Origin: Tetrahymena elliotti 4EA
Lineage: Eukaryota; Ciliophora; Oligohymenophorea; Hymenostomatida; Tetrahymenidae
Assembly: GCA_000231825.2 (NCBI GenBank)
Contig: JH720319.1
Span: 810,592 to 874,591, forward strand
Direction of reading: 5' to 3'
DNA: 64,000 nucleotides
Under the pieces are notes generated by a model, which ran no database searches, was not told the DNA's origin, and saw only the letters and a list, made by a program, of their open reading frames with translations. Both the position numbers and the translations under genes were made by a program. Positions 24,979-37,800 of this stretch are shown one piece after another (positions within the stretch are counted from its first letter, which is position 1; each line of letters begins with the position of its first letter).

Positions 24979-27189
24979 ATGGAGGAAGTTATTTAAAAAT
25001 GTACTAATTGTAAGCAAATTCCAGATGATATTTTAATGCTTTCTTGTGATCATGATTTATGCCTTAATTGTGCTGCTATCATTTTTGTTTCTGAAAATCT
25101 TTAGACAGATTCTAGAGTAAGTAATATTGAAATATTTGCATCAAATATTATATCATTTATTTTTTTGTTTTCTATTTAGCTTTTAACATGTCTTGAATGT
25201 GGACAAACTACTGAATTAGATTAGTCAAGCGTTTATGAATTATAAAGAATTAATGTAGAGCTTTAAATTTAAAAAAAACTTAACAGTAGTGAAATAAAAG
25301 GATAAAAGTAATATGGTGTAATATCAATTTATTTATTTGATTATTTTCCTTTGTAAAAGTAATAAATAAATTTTATTCCAAAAGAATGGAAACTTAAATG
25401 GCGATCATTTATATGATAATTAAAATCAATCATACATGCAAAATTCTAGGGTGAAAGAGCATCCAAATAACTTATTAGATAACTACTAAGTAAGACTTGC
25501 TCAATAAAATTATCTAAATGGAAATTCTTAGTTATAAAATGAATAATAAAACAAATAGCTTTATGAATAGTAAAACAGGCAATAATAATTACAATAATAG
25601 TTTCAAAGTCCATAAGCAAATAAGTAAAATTTCAATAATTAAAATAATTAATAAATGAATACTGAGCCAGATCTGCCAACATAATAGACTCAGATTCAAC
25701 ATTCAATGTAAACCAATATTTTTTAATGTAAATATCATAATAAAGTATTTTTATTTAACAAGAAAAAGATTCTGTTAAGAACATGCTGAGGAAGAAATTC
25801 TATACTATTGTTTTTAATGCTAAAGTAGATGTATATGTCCTGAATGTGTAATACATGGAGCTCATAAAGTATCTATTTTGATTGAATATTTGAATGAAAA
25901 AATTAATTTATTACTAAAAAAAGAATCATGAAGTTAAAACAATTAAGAAAGCTTATCCATTAGTTAAATAAAAAGTAGAAGAATTTTAGCAAAAAATGGA
26001 ATTCAAAATAAAGCAAATAAATTAAAGAAAAACTCATTTAGAATCTGTTGCATAGGAGATAAATTAAAATTCATTGAATCTAAAGAAAAATATTGCATTA
26101 GCCTTTACAGTAAATAAGAATAATAAATTTATTATGATGAGTTTTAAATGTTTTATTAAAAATACTAGGAAATCAAATAAAAAATCGAAGCTAAAGAAAG
26201 GGAAATTCTTTCAATTTGTGATTAAGTTTTGAGTTAAAATATAAAAGAAATTGAAAATCTTAATTTTTGTTTGGAAGAAAAGCTTATTGATTTCAAGTAA
26301 ATTCTTGAGCTTGTTTTTGACCATGAAAATTAACCAGATGAAGTAACCTAAATTATTTTTAAAATAGCTTCTTTAATTATTTTCTATAATAAAAAAGACC
26401 TTACTACTTGATTTCTATTCAACAAATTAAGCCAAGCTTAATGAAATTAAAGAAAATAGGGAGTGGGAAAAAAAGCTTTTATTTAATAACCCAGAGTATT
26501 ATTAAGTAAATTAAAGAGAAATCCAAAAGCAGCTTGCATTGCTGGAAAATGATGTTTAAAAAATTGAACCTTAATTAGATATCAGAGATAATAATACAGT
26601 CATGTAAAACAATGAAAATCAGCTCGACTTTCAAAATCAAACCAACAAATTTTAATAAAATGAACATATTTCAGGCTCTCAAAATCAAGTAAATACCAGC
26701 TCTTTAATTAGAGATTCTTAGAATTATACTCCCAGTGCAAATAAAAAGAGCTAACTACACTAGAATTAACCCTTTTTGCAATCATAATAACTTCATGAAC
26801 CATAGCAACTAAGTTACAGGTCACCTGTAAACAATATGATATCTCAAGAAAATCTTTTTAAAACATAATAAATCTCAAGAGAATAAAAGATCACAGATGC
26901 AGATTTTGAAAAATTTAGAGAAAGGATTTCTAGTAAATCTAAGATTGTACAAAATCAAAGCAATCAAATAGAATATTAATAGTAGTAGCAATATTCTGTT
27001 AACCCATTTAACAATTATACTAGTTTATTACAACAAAAAAGTGTACAAATTTAATAGCAAGAGTAATTGTAATTATAGTAATAATTAGGTAGTAATAGGA
27101 AGCAATAAGAAAGCTAGGATGCTAGCATAAATATGAATAATAGTATAAATAATTCTAATTTAAAAATAGGGCAATATTTAAAAAAATGA
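24979..27189 (+). CDS. RING-like/B-box zinc-finger coiled-coil protein (TRIM-like)
   Basis: Starts MEEVIQKCTNCKQIP and shows a RING-like Cys/His set (CxxC, CDHDLCLNC, then CLECGQ) that is split by the intron after 25116. After a Gln/Asn-rich linker comes a B-box: KRFCQEHAEEEILYYC, CQSRCICPEC, HGAHKNHEV. The last two pieces are joined only by removing an intron from about 25869, and the KRFC start needs the donor just after the TQIQHSI segment near 25710. A helical coiled-coil stretch follows (YPLVKQKVEEFQQKMEFKI), then two more introns and an Asn/Gln-rich tail ending IGQYLKK-TGA. RING plus B-box plus coiled coil is the TRIM layout, so a ubiquitin-ligase or scaffold role is plausible. The RING-like part is short and could instead be a non-catalytic zinc finger. 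Exon junctions in the middle are read by eye. Confidence 0.8.
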
Positions 27190-27318
27190 TGTAATAGGTA
27201 TTTATTTATTTGTTTATAATGGTTAGTTAATTTATATGATGAATTATAATATAATAAGCGCATTTATAAATATTTAAATTTTTTTAATCAATAAATTAAT
27301 TTATTTTTATGTTCGAAT

Positions 27319-28171
27319 TCAATCTTAATCAACTTGATTCTCATTTTCATCTTCCTCTTCTTCCATCTCATCCTATTTTTCTAATTTACTTTAAGCCTTA
27401 ACTACTTCAATATCAACTCCTGAGAGAACTTGTTCATATTAATCTTTGTTTAAAACATTTCTATTTTATAACTTGGCTTTTTTACCAATATTTATGATAC
27501 CTAAATATCCTTTGCTATCAGGCTTTTTAAAACATAAAATTACAATATGTTCATTTATTTAAAATAATTTACATATTCAGTGATCCATTATGGATTTGTA
27601 AATAAGTTATCATTTAATTCAATAATATTTCCATCTATAACACCCTTAACTTGATAAACACTTCCATCATCACAAAATATTTCTCCTATTGTTTTATCTG
27701 GATTAGCCTTTATTCCTCCCTCTATTTAAAAAATTTAAAACAAATTAGCATTCAAATCAATGTTTTTGAAATAAATAACTCTTTTTTTTGCCCTTTACAA
27801 GCTTTTACATATCTCCTGAGTAGACTTTATCATACGATACCTTTGTAACGGTCTTTTTATTAGCAATAATATCATGTTCAGGGGCTAAACCAATTAAACA
27901 AAGCCTTTTTTATTAAATATAAATAATTTTAAAAACTTCTAGTCTATAATCTGTTTATATACTTGTTGGTGTGTTAAAAAGCATATTAGTTCAAACATTG
28001 CTTAGATTCATTAGTGTAAACTTTATAAAAGCGAACAAAATATCTATCTACATAATTTGAAATTTTTGTTAAAGTTGTAATAGGAATCATTATTTCTTCG
28101 TCATCAACTTCTTATTAAGCTCCTTAGTTTTAGTTAGACGACTATTGAGTCTTATTGTCTTACTTATCCAT
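27319..28171 (-). CDS. ABITRAM: Abitram / FAM206A (Simiate) homologue
   Basis: Small conserved eukaryotic protein related by fold to glycine-cleavage H proteins; in animals it binds actin and localises to nuclear speckles. Four exons close exactly: 28171-27963, 27904-27780, 27721-27573 and 27522-27319, with introns of 50-58 bp, giving 228 residues. Diagnostic segments: YVDRYFVRFYKVYTNESKQC near the N-terminus, then FQHTNKLCLIGLAPEH across the first junction, TKVSYDKVYSGDMQKL, IFCDDGSVYQVKGVIDG, EYPDSKGYLGIINI and a QYEQVLSG segment. The C-terminus adds a strongly acidic tail (EEEEDENENQ) lacking in the animal protein as I recall it. Only 129 bp separate its stop from the convergent B-box gene. 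Function in ciliates is inferred only from the family. Confidence 0.88.
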
Positions 28172-28827
28172 TAAATGATTATTATGAAATAATATTTATT
28201 ATATTTAACCTTAGTAATTAAACAATATAAATAAAGTATAATATCTGAATTAATTAAATTATTTCAAAAGTATCTTATTAAACTATAAAGTGTATACGAA
28301 CTAAATTATATCATAATACATTAGCCTCTTAAGCAAAATTTTTTATAAATTCAAGATATGTTCTACATTAAATTTTATTATTTAAACATTTAAAATATTT
28401 TTTCTATCATTTTAAATTTTAATCGTTTATCAAAAATAAACCAAATATTAACAATTATTTTAGAACACTTTGAAGATATTTATTTTCTTCCTAAGCTATT
28501 TATTGAATGTGGTAGATAAGTTTCTTTGCGAGTTTGAAGAGATATGATGTATCCTGTATTTTAAAGGAGACTTATCTATTTTTTAAATAAGAAAAAAAAA
28601 GAATCAAAATCTAAATCCTCTTCTTACTTGATTACTAAAAATATTTACAAAAAAATAAATTTTTTATTTCCAACAAATAAATTTTAATAAAATTTTATAT
28701 TTAGATAAGATTGTGTACAAGAAAATAAATATATTTACATAAAGATACAAATTGTCTTAGAAGATAAAAGATATTTATTAATTTAAGCATTTAACTGAAA
28801 AAGGGAATGTTTTTTATGTTTATTATA
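28172..28827. other. intergenic spacer
   Basis: A+T-rich DNA between the start of the Abitram-like gene and the 3' end of the calcium-channel gene, both on the minus strand. Nothing recognised. Confidence 0.4.
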
Positions 28828-31800
28828 TCAAATGTTTATGTTTTCTAATTTATTATTTATTAGTGTAATTTAGTTTGATATCTTTTCCAATTTTTTTTCA
28901 AGCATTTTATCCTTTTGATCCTGTAAAGAAAACAATTAATTTATAGAAATAAAAAAAATAATTACATTCTAAATATCTATGTGTGATTCATCTATATTTG
29001 CTCTACTGACAGGGAACCATTGTATTTTAGTTTCTTCATTGCTTACACACCACCTAACATAGCTTTCAAGTCCTGTACATTCTGTAGGAGGCTTAAATAT
29101 AATTAAAATAAGATAAATGTTTTGTTTGAATTTTTAATTTTACCTTATTTTATATATAAGCTATATAAAATATATAACACCACTAATTATGCTGATTTTT
29201 AACATGAAAGTCAAACCCCTTTTAATTAAATTTATTTTGATATGTTTTGAGTTATTGTTAAGGTTTAATTTGAAAATTTACTTAAAATGCATTTTCTCCT
29301 TGCTTGTCAAGAGACTCTCTATCTCTTCCACATATGAAGCAGTAGGTTTCCATTTCTCTTACTCTCTCTTCTTATTCTTCACGAATAAGAGCAAAAGTAT
29401 CAATAATTAAACCTTAAATAATTTATAAAATCAAGACTGTAATTACGAAGGCATACAAAAAGTCAATTAAAATTTTTATGCTGGGTGTCCAACCTTAAGA
29501 AGAATAAGCTTTTTATATGATAAAAATTATAATTAAAAGGAATTTGAGAATACTAATTAATTACATCCTAAATCGTTTCCTAAAAAACCAGCATTAACTT
29601 TGAATGTTAAGTCCAAGATCATAAAAGTGCAATTCGCTAAGGTTGTGCATGGCTAATATTCATCAGAGTAATTATAGTAGTAAACCAAAGCAAAGCAATA
29701 TGTTAAGATAATCCATATAAAAAGAATAACTAATAGTTATTACCAAGTCTTTAGCACAGATTAAATTATAGATTTAGCAGATGGCAATCTTAAAAGTTAA
29801 AAAATAAAATTAAAAAAATTAAAAATAAGTAAAATTTTACTTTCTAAAAATATCAACTAGAAGAACAACAGAAAAAATTGGGTTGAAAATACCTAGAATA
29901 GCCAGCAAGGATTAGCAAAGATAATAAATAATATAAAAATCTATAAATATAAACTTAGAGTAAATGTAAAGCTTGTATAGATAAACCTAAAGCTTATTTT
30001 GTTAAGCTCTAATCGCCTCAGTTTCTTTTAGATGTTTTCTTGCTTTTTTAAATTTGAGCATTATGACCTTAAATGTAAAGAAAATAGCTAACATTCCTCC
30101 TAAAGCAACCTAAATTTTAAAGAGTAATAATAAATGTTTAGAAAAATTTATATATTCAAATAAATTATCACTTAAGCAATTTAGCATGCAAATAGGATTT
30201 TATTTCCTAATTAATTTGAACCTTAAGTGACACCGCTATCAATCGAGAATGAATGATCTTCAACAGTGATGAGAATTAAAATATTTTGTGTTAGAGCCTT
30301 TGATAAAATTCATTCATAAATAAATAAACCATCTTTAGAAGAAATTTACCAAATAGAATGATATATTCTAGAAGAATTCAAAGTTTTTAGCAACGTAAAT
30401 AAACATAAAGAGTTTTTCATATTATTTCATCATGCTTTTTATTTTAAAGATAAAATTATTCATGCAAAAGTCAATGTAAGATTGTCATTTTAAATTAATA
30501 TTTTAAAGGAATAATTGAAACTCCTTTTGTTAATTAAATGAAAATAAAAACCTGTATTCGTTTTAAAGTTGATCTAAAATATCATCACTATATTACATTA
30601 AATCTCTAAGCTTTGAATTTATTGACATTCTGTTAACCTTTTCTTAAAATTAATCTTTAGTTGTATCAGTTAAATACTCACAATATGGTAGTTTAGGAAA
30701 GTAAACTGGATACAGTTTTTCTTCTCTTAATATCTCAATCCTGCAAACATATTTTTTGAAAAAATCTAAAGCCTATTAATTAAGTTCTTAAGACAACTCA
30801 ACATTTCTTTTAAATGATGTTTCATTTTCTCTTAATATATTCTGCAAAAATAGTCTCTCTAAAATTAAAAAAATAATTTAACTAATAGGTATTGATTGAT
30901 TAATTTAGATCTTTACTTATTCCCCTGAAAATTGGTTTAAAGAACTCTCTCTATGTACCAAAAACATCTTTGATAAAAGTATCTTTTAAATATTTTAAAT
31001 TTACTTTTTAAGTATATATTATTTAACAAAAGTTTATTCACCTTCATCATCTTCCTCATCATAATTTAGTTCTCCACTATTTAAGTATTCTTATTCATAT
31101 TTGCTTATCAAGTTAAATATTTTAAATCCACTCTCAATCACCGTTATTTTTTAAGTTTTTATGTCTTCTGGCTCCAGTTCAGTAATTTTATGGGTTAAAC
31201 TCTTTTTCAATAATTTATAGGAATATTACTAAAAGTTATTTGATTTTTTTAAATTTACCTCCTCAAATAGTTCCATATTGTACTGGCATTTGTGCTCTAC
31301 TTTAAAGTTAGAATATACTTGCAAAAGATTAAGCTTTAAGTACTCAATAGGAATAATTGACATCATTTTCTTTAAAATAGTGCTATTAGTGTTTCCTTCT
31401 AGCATACTTTCAATAGTCTAAAAGCATTTAAATTTAACTCTACTCACCATCCATGTTTCAAAATCTTAATGCATTTTAAATGATTTAGTAAATTTCGATG
31501 CAAATGTTTCACTCAATTCATTCAAAACTATATTTTATTTAAAGTAATAAATATGAAATTTTTAATTTTATCAATTAGTTTGTTTGTTTACAATAAACAA
31601 GTTCTTTTTCAATCTTTTTCTTTTCTATTTGCTATAGTTTGTAAAAGAAAGACTAAGTCTGCTAAGTTTAGTTGAGGCTATTAAAATTATTCTAATTATA
31701 TTAATTAATATCCTTAGATTGATATTCTTCCTCATCTTAATTGAGGTTTTCTAGATCCTGTTAGCTTACTCTATCATCCATCTTTAAATATATTAAGTTA

Positions 31801-34800
31801 AAAAAATGATGAAATGAAATTTTAATTTACTGATAAGATATCATAAACAAGCTCGATGAAATTTTCTTCTGTTAAAGCAATTTAATTCTCATAACAAGGT
31901 CCTTAAATCATCTCTATCAAAGTATCAAAGCATTAAATAATAGTTGAAATATTTTTTCTATTGACATTCAGGGTATTCTGATAAGAATACTTCTTTTTTA
32001 AGACTGCTGATAAATACTAAAGGATCAATTTCAAGATATCAACATTTTATCTTGAATTTTTTTAGTGCCTGAGCCAAAGCTAAATAAATAAAATAAATTC
32101 AATTGAAAAAATAATAATTTTTAAACTGACAACTTACTTAGAGAGAAGTATTATGGTTTTCACATAGTAATTGCAGAAACCTAAAAATAGTTTTTACACT
32201 GAAAAACCTACTCTTTCTCATATAACAATATTTAATATTTTTAAAAGCTTTTTATATTGTTTTCAAATAGTCTTCGTTTACTTGAACATTATCTTAAATT
32301 TCTATTTTTATGATTTCATTAATCAAAAGGAAAAATTTCGAGCTCGACGCATTTTGACTAAAGAAATCATAAAAACTTTACTAAACATCTCCATTACCTC
32401 CATCAAGAAGCTGATTGAAGAAATCAATTATGACAAAAAAGAATAATTTATGCTAAGAGTCAACAAGCTTAAAGTTTTTACTGCAAATTAACTCCATTAT
32501 TGATGAAACCTTAAATAAAAAAACAGTATTATAAAAAAAAACAAAAAAAATTTGTAATAAGTCTAATTACTATCAAAGATTGTTTGTTTATCATATTTTG
32601 CATTTTTGTTTTTTCTTTATCATCAGATATGCTTTAAAGAATATCTTTGCAAAGCTTGATATATTCTATAATAATTTTAAGGTTCTTTTACTCATATTCT
32701 AAGTTAGATTCAAACTTTTAATCAATGTATTATAAACACTTTTAAGTACCATCAATTATAAAACTACAAAATTTCCATATCATTTCTAACATTTAAAATG
32801 AAAAAAATTATAAAATTAACAAATTGGTAAAAGTTATACCTTGAGAAGGCTTTTTTTTATTTTAAAAGTACTCTGGATATTTGTCTAAATTTTTTAAGAA
32901 TTCTATAAAGTCTTATCTTTCTTACTTTATCAACAGCTCAAGCTTTTTTTAGAATAAAATAATTCCTAAATATAAAATTTCTCATAATATTTTTACTTTT
33001 TCTGATGTAATTAAATTCAACAGTGCTTTTCTATCATAATTATCATTATTGCTTTTTCTTAAATTCAGAATATTTGAAAGAGGAGTTATTTATAAAATAT
33101 TCTATGATTTTTCAGAAATCCCATGCTAAAATTTTTAAAAGCTTGATTCTTCAATAACTTTTTGTATTCTTTGTCTAAAGTATTTTTAATCTCTAAAAAA
33201 AAAATTTTATTTTCTGAGCTTATTAGAAAATTTTAAATTACGGTTGCTACTATTCTTGGTGGAATATTGATATTAGTTATTAGAAATCTCTCTTAGGCTG
33301 TTAAAGAGAATCCTAAGGATCTTCAGGATTCATTTCTTATAAAATATTAAATCCATTAAAACTATTGCTAGTTTTATATAATCTTAGCACAATATTTTAA
33401 ATTTTAGGGATATTTTCCAAAGTCTCCCAATCCAAATCGAAAACTAAATCAAGTAAATTATTTAAAAGCTAATATATTTTAGATTCTTTTTCTTTTTATT
33501 CTGTGTGATTATTGCAAGCATTAAATAAAAAGGGAATCAAATCTTCTAATACATATTGAATGTATGATTTCTAGCTAAAATCATAATCTATATCAATAAA
33601 GCATAAATAAAAATAAATTTTAAGTAAAAAATATGTATTACCTTTCATTATTTGCTTATACTTACTCAAAATATTTTCATCTTAAAAATCATCTGAATGC
33701 TCTTTTGGTTTTTTTTGTTACTTACTTTCAGTTTTAATTACTTTAAACTATGAATCCTAGCCAAACCTTCCAAGTTTTCTTTTTCTTTAAATGTAATTTG
33801 ATAATTTATTCTATTCCCTATCTATAAAAACTCTAAAGTTATCTATCTTATTATAGTTCGCTTTATCGTACCCTCCAAAATAGAGATTCTGCATCAATCT
33901 CATGATCTAACACTATTTTTATTTTGAATTAAAATTTTTGATCATGAAAATTATTGATATATGTTTGTTTGTTTATTTACCTTAAGAAAAGTATTTAAAT
34001 TCAGCTTTAACTTAGGCTTCATGTTTTCTGTAAAATCATCTTTTTTCTTAATAATTTGCCATAGATATTCGAAATTCAAATCTTTCCTTAACAAATTTTT
34101 CAAAAATTAACTTTTTCCAGGAATCTCCTCCAAGATAATATTGAAAAGTTCAAAAAGCTTTGCATGATAAAGGTAAGGAAATTTTCTTTTACTTAGATCA
34201 ATCTTTTTAAAAAAATTTTTTAATTTTAATACATTATAAATATCTTAATTACCTTAAGATCCAATTCATTATCAACAGTTCTTTTCATTTAAGTATCAAC
34301 AAATCCATCACTTGCTTCCTCGTTTTCTACTATTTCTAACTTTTCTCTCATACAAAGAGCTGCTTATAAATTTTTTTAATATTCATGCAAAGAACTAAGA
34401 ATAATTTCTAAGATTTTCTTCTTTAAATTAGCATCTTCAGTATTAACTAAGCCAATCATATAGATTATATACTTTGGATGGTAGTTTCCTTAAATAATCT
34501 TTTAAAACAAAACAACTAAAAATAATAATTTTTTTAAAGCAAAACAAATAAGAAAAAAAATTATTTTAAATTTGGTTACTTTTTAAACTAGGGCATCTAC
34601 AAACTATTGATTTAGTTTTTATAAATTTTTGGGGTTTTCTTTATAGATTTCAACAATTAAAGGAAGTTAGCCAACTTCAATTTAAAAAACATATTAAAGG
34701 AGTGTGCTAATATGCTTAAATAGAGATTTTTTGCCTTAGATATTATCTTAGCAAAATATACGAAGCAGTCTAAAGGTAAGTGAGAAAATAGATAAAAAGT

Positions 34801-37800
34801 AATCGTTTTTTAATTTAAAATTATCTAAGTCTTCTCTTGGAGTATTTATGTCTTTTTATTCAATAAATCCCTTATTATTTTCTATGTAAAAAAAATTAGT
34901 TTTCAAGAACACAATCAATGTTTCATGTATCTATAATTTTTCCATCATCATTTATCTATTAATTTTCATAAAATTTTAATATAAATTTTCAAAATAAATC
35001 TACCTGTAAAAAGCTGGTCTTTTAAATTAAAAGGAAGTGTCAATTTCTTCAAAAGTAACATCTTCATCTAATAAATTTGTGATACAATGAACCGTCTTTA
35101 TATATTCTTATCCCATGTAGTAATACTCATAATCTATCTTGTTAAATTCTTCAGGTGAATGCAACCAAATTTCACTTGTATCACTGAACAGTTTTAAGTT
35201 GTTGCCAAATTTTTTGAGAAGTTCATAAGCCATAGCATCTTACTCATTAGATATTAAGAGCACTTTCCTTAATGACTTAGAAATTATTTGTTTTTGATTC
35301 AAGTGATAGTGGAGCAATTTAAGACAATAAAATGAATGTGTGTAGTCATTCGTTTCAAGTATTTGTGTCAAAATCATTACTATCCATGGCTTTTCATGAA
35401 AAATAAAAATAAAAATTATCAATAAATTCTGAGATAATATAATTTAACCTTAGATATCCTTTCTTCTTTTTCATAATTTGAATTGCTATTTTCTTATATT
35501 GTTATCTATTTTTCCATTTCACTTTAAGTAGACTTGTTACTGCTATCTCCTGATAAATAATCTTCTAAACATTATCTTGGAAATTGCTTCAGGACAAATT
35601 CTTCTATCTAAATTAAATCAAATTTAAAATCTATAAATAGTGAGATAGTAAAAAGGAAATACTTTTTTGAGTGGCAACTGTTAGTTTATCATAGCATTGA
35701 GTATGTTTTGTAAATATTTTTCTTAATCAAATGAATAGTATTGTAGTAAAAATTTGACTATTTCTTTCCTAATTTTTATTTCTATATTTTTTTCTTATTG
35801 TTGATTCTGATCCTCTTCTAATTCGTTCTCAAGATCTTCATGAATTATTTCTTCATCATATCGGTTATCTTGATTGTCATTTGCATTGATTTCTATATTT
35901 TTTTTGTTTTGCTTCAAAGAAAGTATGCTTGACTTAAGTCGATTTAATTGCATTTATGTAATATATTAATTGTTAATTTATTAAAAATTAGTGTATTTAT
36001 TTCTAAAAAGATCTCTCTTCTTTTTTTTCTCTTTTACTTCTTCAAACAGTGTTTACATTACATTAATAATATATTCTCCATTTCTATCTTTTTATGAAGA
36101 CTTATAAGAATCCCTGTTTTTTATTTCCAAAATTTTAGATAAAATTTATTAAAAATGAAAATTTACTTCTTTTTTGATTATTTTATAGTTAGGTTGGATT
36201 AAGTTGAATATTCTAAAACATTCATCAATTATCCAACTAATTAATTAAAGTCTGAGGAGAACTACTCACTTTAGCTCTTCTCTCCATTACTAAAATCTTT
36301 TGAAATGCTTTTTTTTATTGCATCTCCTTCAATAACTTTATCTGTAAAATTATTTTTAAAAAGATTTAGAATATCAATTCCAAATTTTGGCTTTTAATTT
36401 AATGAACTCATCTTTCTTTCAATTTTAAAGACTTCAAACCCAAGCAATTTTCTTAAAATTTTAATATTAGAATACAGTAATGTGTTAAATCCTAATTTCC
36501 TGAATTACTTTAATTCCAATTTTAAAAAGTAATCAAGTAAATACTATTTAATTTGGCTCATCTCTTCAGGTGACACCGAGTCTAATTTTTTAAATAAACA
36601 ATTAAATTAAATTTACATAATAAAATTGAATAACCTTCTTCATTTAAGATGTCATCCTTTAAATTAAAGGCTGCTTTTTGAAGATAATTTGTAAAATCCG
36701 TCATCTCAATATGAGTAATTTACTTTTTTATAGAATCTTTTAAATCATCTTTGTCATCTTTATCATTTTCTTTAATTGAGAGTGATTTCAAAAGATTTTA
36801 AGGTGTTTAATCATGAAAAAGTGTGTTATTATTGTTGCTAATAGAAATTAGTTTTGAATTATCTAATTAGTTTAGTTAATCAATAGTATTATTTTTATTG
36901 TTATTTATTTATGGAAATACTTAAAAAATATTTTTATTTGCACTGTTTTATTTAGCAGAGAGTTGTTTAAAATTCTTATCTTTTTAAGGTTAGCTTTCAT
37001 TTTATAATGAGTAATTTACTGGAAAGTTTTTACTAAACTCTTTAAAATTATCATCAGAAGAGCCTTAGATAGAAATGAATTATGTTTTATAGACTAAATT
37101 AGGACAAGATCTTTGATTACGAGGTTTTGAGTCAATATGAAGTCTTAAAAGTAAATTTATGAATTCAGCTATAAGACTGTTTACTAATTCCATGTTATCT
37201 GCAGAAATGTTCCCAAAAGATTTAGCTTATTTAATCTGCTTCTCATTATTTTCTGAATTTAAATTCTCTTATTTTTAATAACTTAAAATATACTTTAAAA
37301 GGGATGATGTAGGAAATAATTCCTTTAGCATTCTCTTAGCATAGTAGTTCCTACCATAACATAAATTAGAATATAAATTTATTTAAATTTTTAAAAATTA
37401 AATGAATTATGCATCCTTTTTAAGATCATAATCGACCAAGACTTCACTAAGCTCTTTGTATTAAAATCCTTTTTCCCCATAAATTTATAAATAAAGTTCT
37501 CCTTCATCTCTCCTTTAGAAAAATAAATAAATATATTAAATTCACTCAAGAAAAGTTTAATCAAATATATTTTTACAATTCAATAGGAATAATAAATTAT
37601 TCTCTTTCTGATCTTTCGTCTTTACACTTCTCAACAAGATTTGAAATCAGCATTTAATTTATAGTAATACCACTTTTATTTGACTTTGTAATTGTGTTTA
37701 AAAAGTTTAGCATCTCTGTAAAATAATATTTATTTTCTGTCATCAAACCAATAACCTGATTTTAATTGTTATTAAAATTATTTCAAAAAATAAGAAAGAA

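Noticed and set aside
35240..35955. Possible separate gene starting near 35955 on the minus strand
   Set aside because: Coding continues upstream in a frame that can be spliced into it, and the channel's domain order favours one gene. Kept as a stated uncertainty.
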